Positions 36,754-45,696 of a DNA stretch of 64,000 nt are shown one piece after another. The notes under the pieces were generated by a model, which was given only the letters and a program-made list of their open reading frames with translations, made no database searches and was not told where the DNA came from. This DNA is from Aquabacter spiritensis (GTDB lineage Bacteria > Pseudomonadota > Alphaproteobacteria > Rhizobiales > Xanthobacteraceae): NCBI RefSeq assembly GCF_004346185.1, contig NZ_SMAI01000004.1, positions 124,001-188,000 on the forward strand, written 5' to 3'. Position 1 is the first letter of the stretch, and every line of letters begins with the position of its first letter. Position numbers and translations under genes: made by a program.

Positions 36754-37689
36754 TCAGGCGCCGGCGACGGGATTGCGGAGCGTTCCGATCTTTTCGAGGT
36801 CACACTCCACGACATCGCCCGGCAAACAATAGCGGGTCGCCGGGACGAGGCCGGGAAGATTGCGCCACTTGCCGCCCAGCTCCGTGTCGGTGGACCAGGC
36901 GGTGCCCGCCGGCGTGCCGGTGATGATGACCATGCCGGGCTGCAGGGTGAAGTTGATCGAGAAGAAATGGATCAGCTCGGCGCAGCTCCAGATCATGTCC
37001 GCGGTATTGCTGGACTGGCGCAGGTCGCCATTGATGCGCGTCTTCAGATCCAGTTTCTGCGGGTCGCCGATCTCGTCGGCGGTGACGATGCAGGGGCCGA
37101 GCGGGGCGCTGGTGTCGAACGCCTTGCCGCGGCCCAGCTCATACCAGGTGAAGCCCTGTTCGTTGGTGCGGACCTGCCGGTCGCGGGCGGTCACGTCATT
37201 GACGATGGTGTAGCCGAACACATGGTCGAGCGCGCGCGCCACCGGAATGTGCCGGCCCGGCGTGCCCATCACCACGGCGAGTTCCGTCTCGCAGTCCAGC
37301 TTCCGCGTGAGGCGTTCGTCGAACAGGATCGGCTCGTCGGGGCCGACCACGCAATCGGCGGTCTTGACGAAGAATTCCGGCTCCTTGCCGCTGGTGGGAG
37401 AATCTTTCTTTTCCGCATTGTGGGCGTGGTAATTGCTGCCCGCGCACAGGATGGTGGAGGGGCGCAGGGGGGCCAGGAGCGGCGCGTCGGCCGCCGGAAG
37501 GCGCGCTTTCCCGGAGGCGATGGCCGCCTCCGCCCGGGCGCGACCGGCCGCGCCGGACCGGATGAAGCTCAGCATGTCCGCGAACAGGCCGTCGGTGCCG
37601 CCATCGGCCGCCTGCAGATCGACGACGGTTCCGTCGATCTGTGCGCCGAGGCGCGCGCCGCCCGCAACCTTGAAGGTGATCAGCCGCAT
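36754..37689 (-). CDS. Fumarylacetoacetate hydrolase family protein
   Basis: A 311-residue protein. The FAH domain is recognised by ILCAGSNYHAHNAEKK, PEFFVKTADCVVGPDEPI, the metal-binding Glu residues in KLDCETELAVVMG, HVFGYTIVNDVTARDRQV and the closing GMVIITGTPAGTAW. FAH-family enzymes hydrolyse or decarboxylate beta-keto acids, such as acylpyruvates, oxaloacetate or 2-hydroxyhepta-2,4-dienedioate. GGGAGGAG lies five to eight bases before the ATG at 37689; the frame extends upstream without such a site. The upstream 110 bases are AT-richer than the surroundings and should carry the promoter. Confidence 0.9.
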   Translation of the reverse strand: MRLITFKVAGGARLGAQIDGTVVDLQAADGGTDGLFADMLSFIRSGAAGRARAEAAIASGKARLPAADAPLLAPLRPSTILCAGSNYHAHNAEKKDSPTSGKEPEFFVKTADCVVGPDEPILFDERLTRKLDCETELAVVMGTPGRHIPVARALDHVFGYTIVNDVTARDRQVRTNEQGFTWYELGRGKAFDTSAPLGPCIVTADEIGDPQKLDLKTRINGDLRQSSNTADMIWSCAELIHFFSINFTLQPGMVIITGTPAGTAWSTDTELGGKWRNLPGLVPATRYCLPGDVVECDLEKIGTLRNPVAGA

Positions 37690-37908
37690 ACCGCACTCCT
37701 CCCATATGATCTTATTGGCGTCCGTCTGGCGCACGCACGGATCAATTGCCTCGCAATCTATCGCTAAATCCCTCTCTATCAAGGATAAAAGGTCGATTCA
37801 CCGGCCAGGCCGCCGCGCTTGGGCGAGGCGGCCTTCTCCGGGGCGATCCCGATCGGTCGACCCCGCCGCCGACCTGGCGGACGCGGCGAAGTCCAGGCCG
37901 GCGGGGGC

Positions 37909-40308
37909 TCACAACGCCCGCAGGTGCCGGATGGGGCGCCCGGGCGCCACAGCCTGGGCCGCGGCGACGATGGCGGCGGAATCGATGCCGTGGTGGCGGT
38001 ACAGGTCCTGCAGCGTCCCGGTCTGGCCGAAATGCTCCACGCCCAGCGCCCGCACCCGATGCCCGTGCACGGAGCCGAGCCAGCCGAGGGTGGCGGGATG
38101 GCCGTCGAGCACGGTGACGAGGCCGCAATGGCGCGGCAAGGGCGCGAGAAGCCGCTCGACATGGCTTTCCGCTTCCGACCGGCCGCGCTCGCGCGCCCGC
38201 GATGCCGCGGTCCAGCCGGCATTGAGCCGGTCGGCGGAGGTGACGGCGAGGAGGCCGATATCGCGCCGGTCCTCCGCCATCATGCCGACCGCCGCGATGG
38301 CCTCGGGCGTGACGGCGCCCTGGACCGCGACCACCACCTCGCAATTCGGCCCCGGCGGGCGAAGCCAATAGGCGCCGTCCACGATGTGGCGTTTCTGATC
38401 GTCCGACAGGGTGCGCTTCGGCTGCTCCAAAGCGCGGGTCGACAGCCGGAAATAGACCGAGCCGCCGGTCTCGTCGCGCAGCCAATTGCGCTCGTCCGCC
38501 ACGCCGGCCCCGTCGCGCTGCACATAATCGAAGGCGAAGCCCATCAGCACCGCCAGTTCGTCGACATAACACGGCTCGAAAGCGGCGAGCCCGTCCTGCG
38601 CCATGCCGATGAGCGGCGTCGAGATCGATTGGTGCGCGCCGCCCTCGGGGGCCAGAGTCACGCCCGAAGGCGTGGCGACAAGGATAAAGCGGGCGTCCTG
38701 ATAGCAGGCGTAATTCAGGGCATCGAGGCCGCGGCAGATGAAGGGATCATACAGCGTCCCGACCGGGATCAGCCGCGCGCCGAACAAGGAATGCGAGAGA
38801 CCGAAGGCGGACAGCATCAGGAACAGGTTCATTTCGGCGATGCCGAGTTCGAGATGCTGCCCGCTCGGCGAGAAGTCCCAATTGTAGGTCGAGGGAATGC
38901 GCTCGCGCTTGAACACGTCGGCGAGCGCGCGCTCGGCGAACAGGCCGCGCCGGTTCACCCACGGGCCGAGATTGGTCGAGACGGTGACGTCCGGCGCGGT
39001 GGTGACGATGCGGTTCGCGAGCGGGCTGTTGCCGCGCGCGAGATCCTGGAGGATGAGGCCGAAGCCCGCTTGGGTCGAGAGCGTCGCGTTGGGCGGGGGC
39101 GCGAGCGCGGGCACCGGCAGGGCCGGATCGGAAAGCCGCCGCGATCCGCCGGCGCGGAACGGCACGCGGGCTAGAAAATCGGACAGCGTTCCGGCGGGGG
39201 TCGAAAGACCCTCGAACGGCTCCCATTCCCGGCCGGGGCGGATAGCCATGGCGGTGCGCAGCAGGTCCATCTGCGCCGTCGTCATGAGCCCGGCATGATT
39301 GTCCTTGTGGCCGGCGAGCGGCAGGCCGAAGCCCTTGACGGTGTAGCAGAGGAAGCAGACCGGCCGGTCGTGGTCGATGCCGTCGAACGCGGCGATCAAG
39401 GCCGGCAGATCGTGGCCGCCGAGATTGGTCATCAGCGCGGAGAGGTCCGCGTCCGAGCGGCGGGCGATCAGCGCCGAGACGTCACCCTGGTCGCCGAGAT
39501 CGTCCATGAGCCGCTTGCGCCAGGCGCCGCCGCCCTGGAAGGTGAGGGCGGAATATTCGCTGTTCGGGCAGGAATCGATCCAGGCCTTCAGCCGGTCGCC
39601 GCCCGCCTCGGCGAAGGCGGCCTGTTGCAGCGTGCCGTATTTGACCACGACCACCTGCCAGCCCATCGCCTCGAAAATGCCGACGAAGCGCTCATAGAGC
39701 CCCTCGCGGACGACCGCATCGAGGCTCTGGCGGTTATAGTCGACGATCCACCAGGTGTTGCGCAGATCGTGCTTCCAGCCCTCCAGCAGGGCCTCGAACA
39801 CATTGCCTTCGTCGAGTTCGGCATCGCCCACCAAAGCGATCATCCGCCCCTCGGGCCGTGCGCCGAGAAGCCCGTGGGCGCGGACATAATCCTGGGCGAG
39901 GCTGGCGAACAGGGTCTGCGCGACCCCGAGGCCGACCGAACCGGTGGAGAAGTCGACGTCGTCGGTGTCCTTGGTGCGCGAGGGATAGGATTGCGCGCCC
40001 TTATAGGCGCGAAACGCCTCCAGCTTGGCCCGGGTCTGGTTGCCGAGCAGATATTGGATGGCATGGAAGATCGGGCTGGCATGCGGCTTCACCGCGACCC
40101 GGTCCTGCGGCCGCAGGACATGGAAATAGAGCGCCGTCATGATGGTCGCGAGCGAGGCCGAGGAGGCCTGGTGGCCGCCCACCTTCAGCCCGTCCGCGCT
40201 CTCGCGCAGATGGTTGGCGTTGTGAATGGTCCAGCTCGCGAGCCAGAGCACCTTGCGCTCCAGCTCGGCGAGAATTTCGATGTCGGCTGTCTTGTCCTGC
40301 GCGGCCAT
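37909..40308 (-). CDS. AceE/transketolase-like single-chain thiamine diphosphate enzyme
   Basis: A 799-residue ThDP enzyme built like AceE (homodimeric pyruvate dehydrogenase E1) rather than transketolase. The cofactor motif is GDAELDEGN (161-169) with YNRQSLD following at 191-197. The ends of the chain read ELERKVLWLASWTIHNANHL and GTLQDLYRHHGID. It is about 85 residues shorter than E. coli AceE. No E2 or E3 genes are near. Its divergent Lrp-type neighbour recalls the Pseudomonas putida mdeR-mdeA-mdeB locus, where MdeB acts on 2-oxobutyrate. So an oxo-acid dehydrogenase E1 with a non-pyruvate substrate is a plausible role; it could also be a stand-alone transketolase-like enzyme. GGGAGAGCC precedes the ATG. 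Confidence 0.82.
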   Translation of the reverse strand: MAAQDKTADIEILAELERKVLWLASWTIHNANHLRESADGLKVGGHQASSASLATIMTALYFHVLRPQDRVAVKPHASPIFHAIQYLLGNQTRAKLEAFRAYKGAQSYPSRTKDTDDVDFSTGSVGLGVAQTLFASLAQDYVRAHGLLGARPEGRMIALVGDAELDEGNVFEALLEGWKHDLRNTWWIVDYNRQSLDAVVREGLYERFVGIFEAMGWQVVVVKYGTLQQAAFAEAGGDRLKAWIDSCPNSEYSALTFQGGGAWRKRLMDDLGDQGDVSALIARRSDADLSALMTNLGGHDLPALIAAFDGIDHDRPVCFLCYTVKGFGLPLAGHKDNHAGLMTTAQMDLLRTAMAIRPGREWEPFEGLSTPAGTLSDFLARVPFRAGGSRRLSDPALPVPALAPPPNATLSTQAGFGLILQDLARGNSPLANRIVTTAPDVTVSTNLGPWVNRRGLFAERALADVFKRERIPSTYNWDFSPSGQHLELGIAEMNLFLMLSAFGLSHSLFGARLIPVGTLYDPFICRGLDALNYACYQDARFILVATPSGVTLAPEGGAHQSISTPLIGMAQDGLAAFEPCYVDELAVLMGFAFDYVQRDGAGVADERNWLRDETGGSVYFRLSTRALEQPKRTLSDDQKRHIVDGAYWLRPPGPNCEVVVAVQGAVTPEAIAAVGMMAEDRRDIGLLAVTSADRLNAGWTAASRARERGRSEAESHVERLLAPLPRHCGLVTVLDGHPATLGWLGSVHGHRVRALGVEHFGQTGTLQDLYRHHGIDSAAIVAAAQAVAPGRPIRHLRAL

Positions 40309-40441
40309 GTCCGGCTCTCCCTGGGGCGTCGCCCCGGCCGCATCATAGCCGCGCCGTGGAGGCGATTTTCGTCGAAATCGGGCTGTGTGGCGGCCCGTCC
40401 TGCACTATCCTGCCGTATATTTCCCATATCTGAGCGGAATC

Positions 40442-40903
40442 ATGCAGATCGACGCCATCGACCGGAAGATCCTCGCTCTGCTCCAGGAGGACGGGCGGAT
40501 CAGCATCGCCGACCTCTCCGCGCGGGTCGGCCTCTCGCCCTCGCCCTGCCTGCGGCGGGTGCGCGCGCTCGAAGCCTCGGGCCTGATCGCGCGCTATGTC
40601 GCGGTGCTGAACCAGCGCGCCGCCGGCCTCCCGGTCTCGGTCTTCGTCTCGATCAAGCTGGAGCGCCAGCGCGAGGAGGCGCTCGACGCCTTTTCGGCGG
40701 CGATCCGGCGCTGGCCGGAAGTGCTGGAATGCTATCTCATGACCGGGCAGCGCGATTATCTGCTCCGGGTGGTGGTGGCGGACCTCGAAAGCTACGAGCG
40801 CTTTTTGAAGACCAAGCTCACCCGGCTCGAAGGGATCGCCTCCATCGAGAGTTCGTTCGCGCTGGAGCAGGTGAAATATTCCAACGTCCTGCCGCTCGGC
40901 TGA
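40442..40903 (+). CDS. Lrp/AsnC family transcriptional regulator
   Basis: A 153-residue regulator: the winged helix-turn-helix AIDRKILALLQEDGRISIADLSARVGLSPSPCLRRVRALEASGLIARY (residues 4-51) followed by a RAM/AsnC ligand domain with ECYLMTGQRDYLLRVVVADLESYERFLKTKL. Such regulators respond to amino acids or 2-oxo acids. It is divergent from the ThDP enzyme (133 bases between the starts) and is the obvious candidate regulator of it. DUF72 follows 12 bases downstream and may share the transcript. Confidence 0.92.
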   Translation: MQIDAIDRKILALLQEDGRISIADLSARVGLSPSPCLRRVRALEASGLIARYVAVLNQRAAGLPVSVFVSIKLERQREEALDAFSAAIRRWPEVLECYLMTGQRDYLLRVVVADLESYERFLKTKLTRLEGIASIESSFALEQVKYSNVLPLG

Positions 40904-40915
40904 GGAGGAGCGATC

Positions 40916-41713
40916 ATGACCATTCGCGTCGGAATCGGCGGCTGGACCTACGAACCCTGGCGGGGGACCTTCTATCCCGAAGGGCTGAAGCACGCCCGCG
41001 AGCTGTACTATGCCAGCCGCGCCGTCACGACCATCGAAGTGAACGGCACCTTCTACCGCACCCAGACGCCGAAGACCTTCCGCAGCTGGGCGGACCAGGT
41101 GCCGGACGGCTTCGTGTTCGCGCTGAAGGCGGTGCGCTACGCCACCAACCGGCGGGTGCTGGCGGAGGCCGGCGACAGCGTCGCGGCCTTCGTGAACAGC
41201 GGCCTCGTCGAGCTCGGCGACAAGCTCGGACCGATCAACTGGCAGTTCGCGCCGACCAAAAGGTTCGATCCCGACGATTTCGGCGCCTTCCTGGCGCTGC
41301 TGCCGGACCAGGTCGGGGGTGTCCGTCTGCGCCATGCGGTCGAGGTGCGGCACGAGAGCTTCTGCTGCGCCGAATTCGTCGCCCTCGCGCGCAAGCACGC
41401 GGTGGCGGTGGTGATCGCCGACAGCCCCGATTATCCGGCGCTCGGCGACCTCACCGCCGACTTCGTCTATGCCCGGCTGCAGGACGCCAAGGCCGAGATC
41501 GCCACCGGCTATGACGACGCCGCGCTCGGGCTCTGGCGCGACCGGGCCCGGGGCTGGGAAACCGGTGCGGCGGCCGAGGGCCTGCCCACTTACGGCGCGA
41601 CGGCGGCGCGCAGTGCCGCGCACAAGGGGGCGCGTGACGTCTTCCTCTATATGATCAACGGCGCCAAGGAGCGGGCGCCGGCCGCCGCGATGGCGCTCAT
41701 CGCCCGGCTTTGA
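40916..41713 (+). CDS. DUF72 domain-containing protein
   Basis: A 265-residue TIM-barrel-like DUF72 protein (YecE family): IRVGIGGWTYEPWRGTFYPEGL at the start, then VTTIEVNGTFYRTQTPKTFRSWADQVPDGFVFALKA, and further LGPINWQFAPTKRFDPDDFGAFLALLP. GAGGAG precedes the ATG. Function is unknown; structure suggests a phosphatase-independent barrel of the endonuclease IV type. An Arg/Gly-rich insert near residues 205-230 is present in the C-terminal part (WETGAAAEGLPTYG). Likely downstream partner of the lrp gene. Confidence 0.9.
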   Translation: MTIRVGIGGWTYEPWRGTFYPEGLKHARELYYASRAVTTIEVNGTFYRTQTPKTFRSWADQVPDGFVFALKAVRYATNRRVLAEAGDSVAAFVNSGLVELGDKLGPINWQFAPTKRFDPDDFGAFLALLPDQVGGVRLRHAVEVRHESFCCAEFVALARKHAVAVVIADSPDYPALGDLTADFVYARLQDAKAEIATGYDDAALGLWRDRARGWETGAAAEGLPTYGATAARSAAHKGARDVFLYMINGAKERAPAAAMALIARL

Positions 41714-41749
41714 CGGCCCCGGCGCATCGGCGCTCGGCCTCGGCCCGGC

Positions 41750-42805
41750 TCAATGCGCGGCACCGTCCGGCGCGGCCCCGTCCGGGGCGGCCGGGTCCGG
41801 CGGCGCGGGATTGCCGGAGAAAAGGTCGGCGATGAAGCGCGTCGCGGGATGGTGCGCGCACAAGGTGAGGCCGGCGATCAGCATCGGCACGCCGATGAAC
41901 GCCCCCGGCAGACCCCACAGAAACGCGAAGAAGAACACGGCAAACAGAACCATGAAGGGCGAGACGGCGAGCCGCGCCCCGGTGATGCGGGGCTCCAGAT
42001 AGGACCCTGAGAGGAATTGGATGATCGTCAGCGAGACGAACACGAATGCCGCCATCTCCCAGGACTCGAACTGGGCCAGCGCGAACAGCGTCGGCAGGAG
42101 GGTGGCGATGAGCGGGCCGATGAAGGGGATATAGTTGAACGCGAAGGCGATCGCCCCCCAGGCCAGCGCGAGTTCCAGTCCCGAGGCCAAGGTGAAGCCC
42201 CACACCACCACGCCGGTCGCGACGCTCATCAGCGTCCGCACCACCATGTAGATCTGGAATTTCTCGGCGATGTCCGCGCCGGCCGCGATCAGAAAGCTGC
42301 CGCCGCCGCGCCGCCGCCGGCTTTCGAGCTGGCTCTGGACCGCATCGACTTCGAGCAGGCCGAGAATGACGAACACGAGCGTCACCACCATGAAGCTGCC
42401 GAAGGCGTTCAGCCGGCTCGAAACGTCCTGGAACGCCCGCAGCATCCAGCGCACGTCGAAATGCTCGGCAAGCGTTCCGGCGAGCACCAAACCGTGCCCG
42501 TCGAGCCAGAGCGCCGCCTCACCATACAGCGTCTGGAACCGTGCGGCATTCAGGAACACCCATTGGCCGACATGGGAGAAGCCCCAGACGACCAAAGAAC
42601 TGATGCCGGCAATCACACCGAGTGTGACGACGAGGGTCAGGACCGCCGCGAGCGGCATGGGCATGCGGGCGGCCAGTCCCCTTTGCAGCGGCCAGACGAT
42701 GGCGATCACGAACAGGGCGAAGGTGACCGGCGCGAACACGGTGGCGGCGGCATAGAGAGCCGCCGCCACCGCGACGGCGGCGATCAGGCCAAGCAGGATC
42801 TTCAT
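41750..42805 (-). CDS. AI-2E family transporter
   Basis: A 351-residue membrane protein with eight predicted helices. The AI-2E/PerM family pattern is clear in the C-terminal half: RTLMSVATGVVVWGFTLASGLELALAWGAIAFAFNYIPFIGPLIATLLP and SGSYLEPRITGARLAVSPFMVLFAVFFFAFLWGLPGAFIGVP. The tail is Pro/Ala/Asp-rich (PPDPAAPDGAAPDG). The family includes a proposed autoinducer-2 exporter and Na+/H+ antiporters; substrate unknown. The ATG at 42805 begins a hydrophobic leader; longer in-frame extensions lack homology. Confidence 0.9.
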   Translation of the reverse strand: MKILLGLIAAVAVAAALYAAATVFAPVTFALFVIAIVWPLQRGLAARMPMPLAAVLTLVVTLGVIAGISSLVVWGFSHVGQWVFLNAARFQTLYGEAALWLDGHGLVLAGTLAEHFDVRWMLRAFQDVSSRLNAFGSFMVVTLVFVILGLLEVDAVQSQLESRRRRGGGSFLIAAGADIAEKFQIYMVVRTLMSVATGVVVWGFTLASGLELALAWGAIAFAFNYIPFIGPLIATLLPTLFALAQFESWEMAAFVFVSLTIIQFLSGSYLEPRITGARLAVSPFMVLFAVFFFAFLWGLPGAFIGVPMLIAGLTLCAHHPATRFIADLFSGNPAPPDPAAPDGAAPDGAAH

Positions 42806-42923
42806 GACGCAACGCTCCCGGCGTCGGCACCGGTCTGTGCCGGAGCCTCTCAATTTCCCCGACCGTATCCGGGATTCGTCTCCAAAGCCTTGAAAGAAGA
42901 GCGCTTTGGCGTCGGTGCGAAGG

Positions 42924-43622
42924 TCATTCGTGGCGGATGAGGGCGGTGCCGGCAAAGACGTAGCCGATGCCGCGGGCCGAGAGCAGCGGCAATGGCCGAT
43001 CGCACGCCAATTCGACCTTGCGCCGCAGGCGGAACACCAGGACGTCGAGGGCACGGCCGGTCGAATCGGCATCCTGGCGGCTGCCGGGTGCGATCAATTC
43101 GATCCGCGGGACCGGCACGCCCGGCTGCTGGAGCAGGCGCTCCAATAAGTGGCGCTCCGCCGCCGACAGCGGCACCCCCACGCCGCCGGGCGAGGCCAGG
43201 ATCCAGCGCTTGGTGTCGAGGATCCAGGCCTCGGCGTCCGGCGCGGGGAGGCTCAGACCTTTGATGCGCCCGTAGAGATTGCGGATCACCATTTCCAGCT
43301 CGGCGGGGTCGGCCGGCTTCACCATATAATGGTCCGCGCCGAGCGAGAGGCCGTGCAGACGGTCCGCCTGCCGCGAGCGGCCGGTGAGCATGACGATCCC
43401 GGTGCCGGCGCGCTGCCGGACCTCGATGGCGGCATCGAAGCCGTCCGCACCCGGAAGATTGATGTCTAGGACGACGATGTCCGCGGGGTGCCTGGTCATT
43501 TCCGCGGCCAGATCCTCTGCGTTCGCCGCCGCGCGCACGGCAAATCCCGCCCCCGTCAGGTAGGTCGCGAGGCTTTCGCGCAGATCGTCGTCGTCTTCGA
43601 TCAAAAGGACATGGATCGGCAT
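42924..43622 (-). CDS. OmpR/PhoB-type response regulator
   Basis: A 232-residue response regulator. The receiver has the acidic cluster EDDDD (residues 9-13), the phosphoacceptor Asp in VVLDINLPGADGF (about D53), the Thr in VMLTGRSRQADR and the conserved Lys in HYMVKPAD (about K102). The C-terminal winged helix is divergent, with LSAAERHLLERLLQQPG and TGRALDVLVFRLRRKVE. It starts four bases after the sensor kinase stop and is certainly its partner. Confidence 0.92.
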   Translation of the reverse strand: MPIHVLLIEDDDDLRESLATYLTGAGFAVRAAANAEDLAAEMTRHPADIVVLDINLPGADGFDAAIEVRQRAGTGIVMLTGRSRQADRLHGLSLGADHYMVKPADPAELEMVIRNLYGRIKGLSLPAPDAEAWILDTKRWILASPGGVGVPLSAAERHLLERLLQQPGVPVPRIELIAPGSRQDADSTGRALDVLVFRLRRKVELACDRPLPLLSARGIGYVFAGTALIRHE

Positions 43623-43626
43623 CGCC

Positions 43627-45696
43627 TCAATCTCCCGGAGCGGGGACCAGGGGTGAGGGGGAGGCGGGTTCCGCGGCGGCTCGTTCCGGAAGCCAGACCT
43701 CGAACGTGCTTCCCGCACCCAGGCTGCTGGTGACGGAAATCGACCCGCGGTGCATCTCGACGACCCGCTTGGCGATGTGCAGGCCGATCCCGGCCCCTGG
43801 TTTCAATTTCCGCGTCGGAGACCGGTAATAGCGCTCGAATATCGCTTCCTGCTCCTCCGGTACGATTCCCGCGCCGGCGTCGCTGACGCGCAGCACGATG
43901 CCGGTATCGCGTGCCCCGATATCCAGTCGGACATCGCCGTCGCTGTATTTGAGGGCATTCGAGACCAGGTTCTCGATCAGCGTGCGCAGCAGGACCGGAT
44001 CGGCCTCGATCGTCGCATGCCGCAGGCCCGCGGTTTCGATGGTCCGCTCGCCCTGCGCCGCCTGCTCGCGGCAGATGTCGACGGCGAGCGCGGCGACGTC
44101 GACGGACGCGCGCTCGGCCCGCATCGCGGCCCGGTCGATCCATTCCTCGGCAAGAAACGTGTCGATCAGGCTGGTCAGCCGCGTGAGCGCGCGGACGATT
44201 TTCTCGCCCTCGCGCCGGAGCTGCGCGTCCAGGCCGGCGGAACCGCGCACGATAATGGCGATCGCGGCGCGCATGGTGGCAAGCGGCGTGCGGAATTCAT
44301 GGCTCACCATGACGAGGAAGTTTCGCTGCTCGCGCAGGGCGACGCGCAGGGCGGCCTCCGCCTGCTCGCGCGCCCCGACTTCGCGCCTCAGTTCGGCCGT
44401 GCGCCGCTCCACCGCCCGCTCCAGGGCGGCGGCATTCTCCTGCGAGGCGCGCAGCAATTGACCCTGGAGGAGGCGCCGCTCCCGCGCTCCCGCCCGCAGC
44501 GCCGAGGCCATGCCGGCGAAAATCGCCGCCATATGGAGCAGGCCGATCGTCTGGTAGCCCCATTCGATGATCCAGCCGATCGGCAAGAGTCCGAACACCA
44601 CGAGCGCGAACCACCAGGTTGCGGCGGCGTAGCTTGTGAAGCCGATGAAATACCACAGTCCTGCCGCTTCGCCGCGGACCATCCGTGCGGCAGCGAGGAT
44701 CGGCACGATCAAAGAGGTGACGAGGATGCTGACCATCAAGGCGGGAGCAATCAAGCCGTAGTGGCCGAAAACGGAGAAAGCCATGCCCGCCGCCCCGGCA
44801 ACGCCGAAGGTCGAAAGCCAGAGCCGGACGAAGGGATGCCGGCCCGGTGGGCAGAAAATCGAGCGGACCATGAAGGCCGAGATGAAAATGCCGAGGCACC
44901 CGATCGCGCCCTGAAGGCGCAGCACGGCGAAGGGGGGCAGCGGGTCCAGAATGAGCGCGAGAAACCCGGCATTGGCGAGGAAATTCAGCGCCGTCGCTCC
45001 GACATAGGCGCCGTACCAGGCGAATGGCGGACTGCGCAGCCAGAGGCCGAAGATCAAGGCCCCGATCGAGGTGATCCCGGCCGCTCCGATCGCGATGGCG
45101 ATGATCAGGACGTTCAGGGTGAGATGTTCGACAAAGTCCGGCAGACGCCAGAGCACCGGCTGCGCGCTCAGCGAGCGGGCACCGGACAGGCGCAGGAACA
45201 GATCGGTTTCCTCGCCCTCCGGAAGAAAGACCCGCACGACATAGGTATTGGTGAGAAGGTCGCGGCTTTGCGGCGGAAAGAGCGCACCGGTCGTCTTATG
45301 GGCGATGTGTCGGGTGCCATCTTCGCCGCGGTCGGGCGCATGGACCTGGATCATGTCGGTGAAACGGGCATTGATCGCGAGATACCAGATCCCGCCTTGG
45401 CCCGGCTCCGGCATCACAGAGACATGCAGCCACCAGGCGCCTTGGGGCGAGTAGCCGACGTTGAAGTTTCCCTCGATCGGGTGGAAGCGGCCGGCATCGG
45501 CGCGGGCCTCGTCGAACGTCATGGTTCCCGAGGGGTCGTGATAGACCGAGATGTGACCGGCGAGCGGCACGCCAGAATCGCGCGCGGCGAGGTCGAGCGT
45601 CGCCGCCGCTCCTCCGCCCGCCATCAGGACCAGGAAGAGGAACGCTGCGGCGAGGAGACGGGCGGGCAGACCGGTGGCCGTGGCGCGGATCAACAT
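43627..45696 (-). CDS. Sensor histidine kinase with 7TMR-DISM input module
   Basis: A 689-residue sensor kinase. A signal sequence (residues 1-32) leads into a periplasmic 7TMR-DISM extracellular beta domain (about 35-185, with PIEGNFNVGYSPQGAWWLHVSV), then seven hydrophobic helices (about 185-390). A coiled linker (SQENAAALERAVERRTAELRREVGAREQAEAAL) leads into HisKA with MVSHEFRTPLATMRAA (H466) and HATPase with NLVSNALKYS, DAGAGIVPEEQEAIFERY and GAGIGLHIAKRVVE. DISM sensors bind carbohydrate-like or other small ligands outside the inner membrane. First gene of a two-gene operon; the upstream 660 bases are non-coding and partly AT-rich. It lies next to the surface-lipid/export region, a possible regulatory link. 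Confidence 0.92.
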   Translation of the reverse strand: MLIRATATGLPARLLAAAFLFLVLMAGGGAAATLDLAARDSGVPLAGHISVYHDPSGTMTFDEARADAGRFHPIEGNFNVGYSPQGAWWLHVSVMPEPGQGGIWYLAINARFTDMIQVHAPDRGEDGTRHIAHKTTGALFPPQSRDLLTNTYVVRVFLPEGEETDLFLRLSGARSLSAQPVLWRLPDFVEHLTLNVLIIAIAIGAAGITSIGALIFGLWLRSPPFAWYGAYVGATALNFLANAGFLALILDPLPPFAVLRLQGAIGCLGIFISAFMVRSIFCPPGRHPFVRLWLSTFGVAGAAGMAFSVFGHYGLIAPALMVSILVTSLIVPILAAARMVRGEAAGLWYFIGFTSYAAATWWFALVVFGLLPIGWIIEWGYQTIGLLHMAAIFAGMASALRAGARERRLLQGQLLRASQENAAALERAVERRTAELRREVGAREQAEAALRVALREQRNFLVMVSHEFRTPLATMRAAIAIIVRGSAGLDAQLRREGEKIVRALTRLTSLIDTFLAEEWIDRAAMRAERASVDVAALAVDICREQAAQGERTIETAGLRHATIEADPVLLRTLIENLVSNALKYSDGDVRLDIGARDTGIVLRVSDAGAGIVPEEQEAIFERYYRSPTRKLKPGAGIGLHIAKRVVEMHRGSISVTSSLGAGSTFEVWLPERAAAEPASPSPLVPAPGD

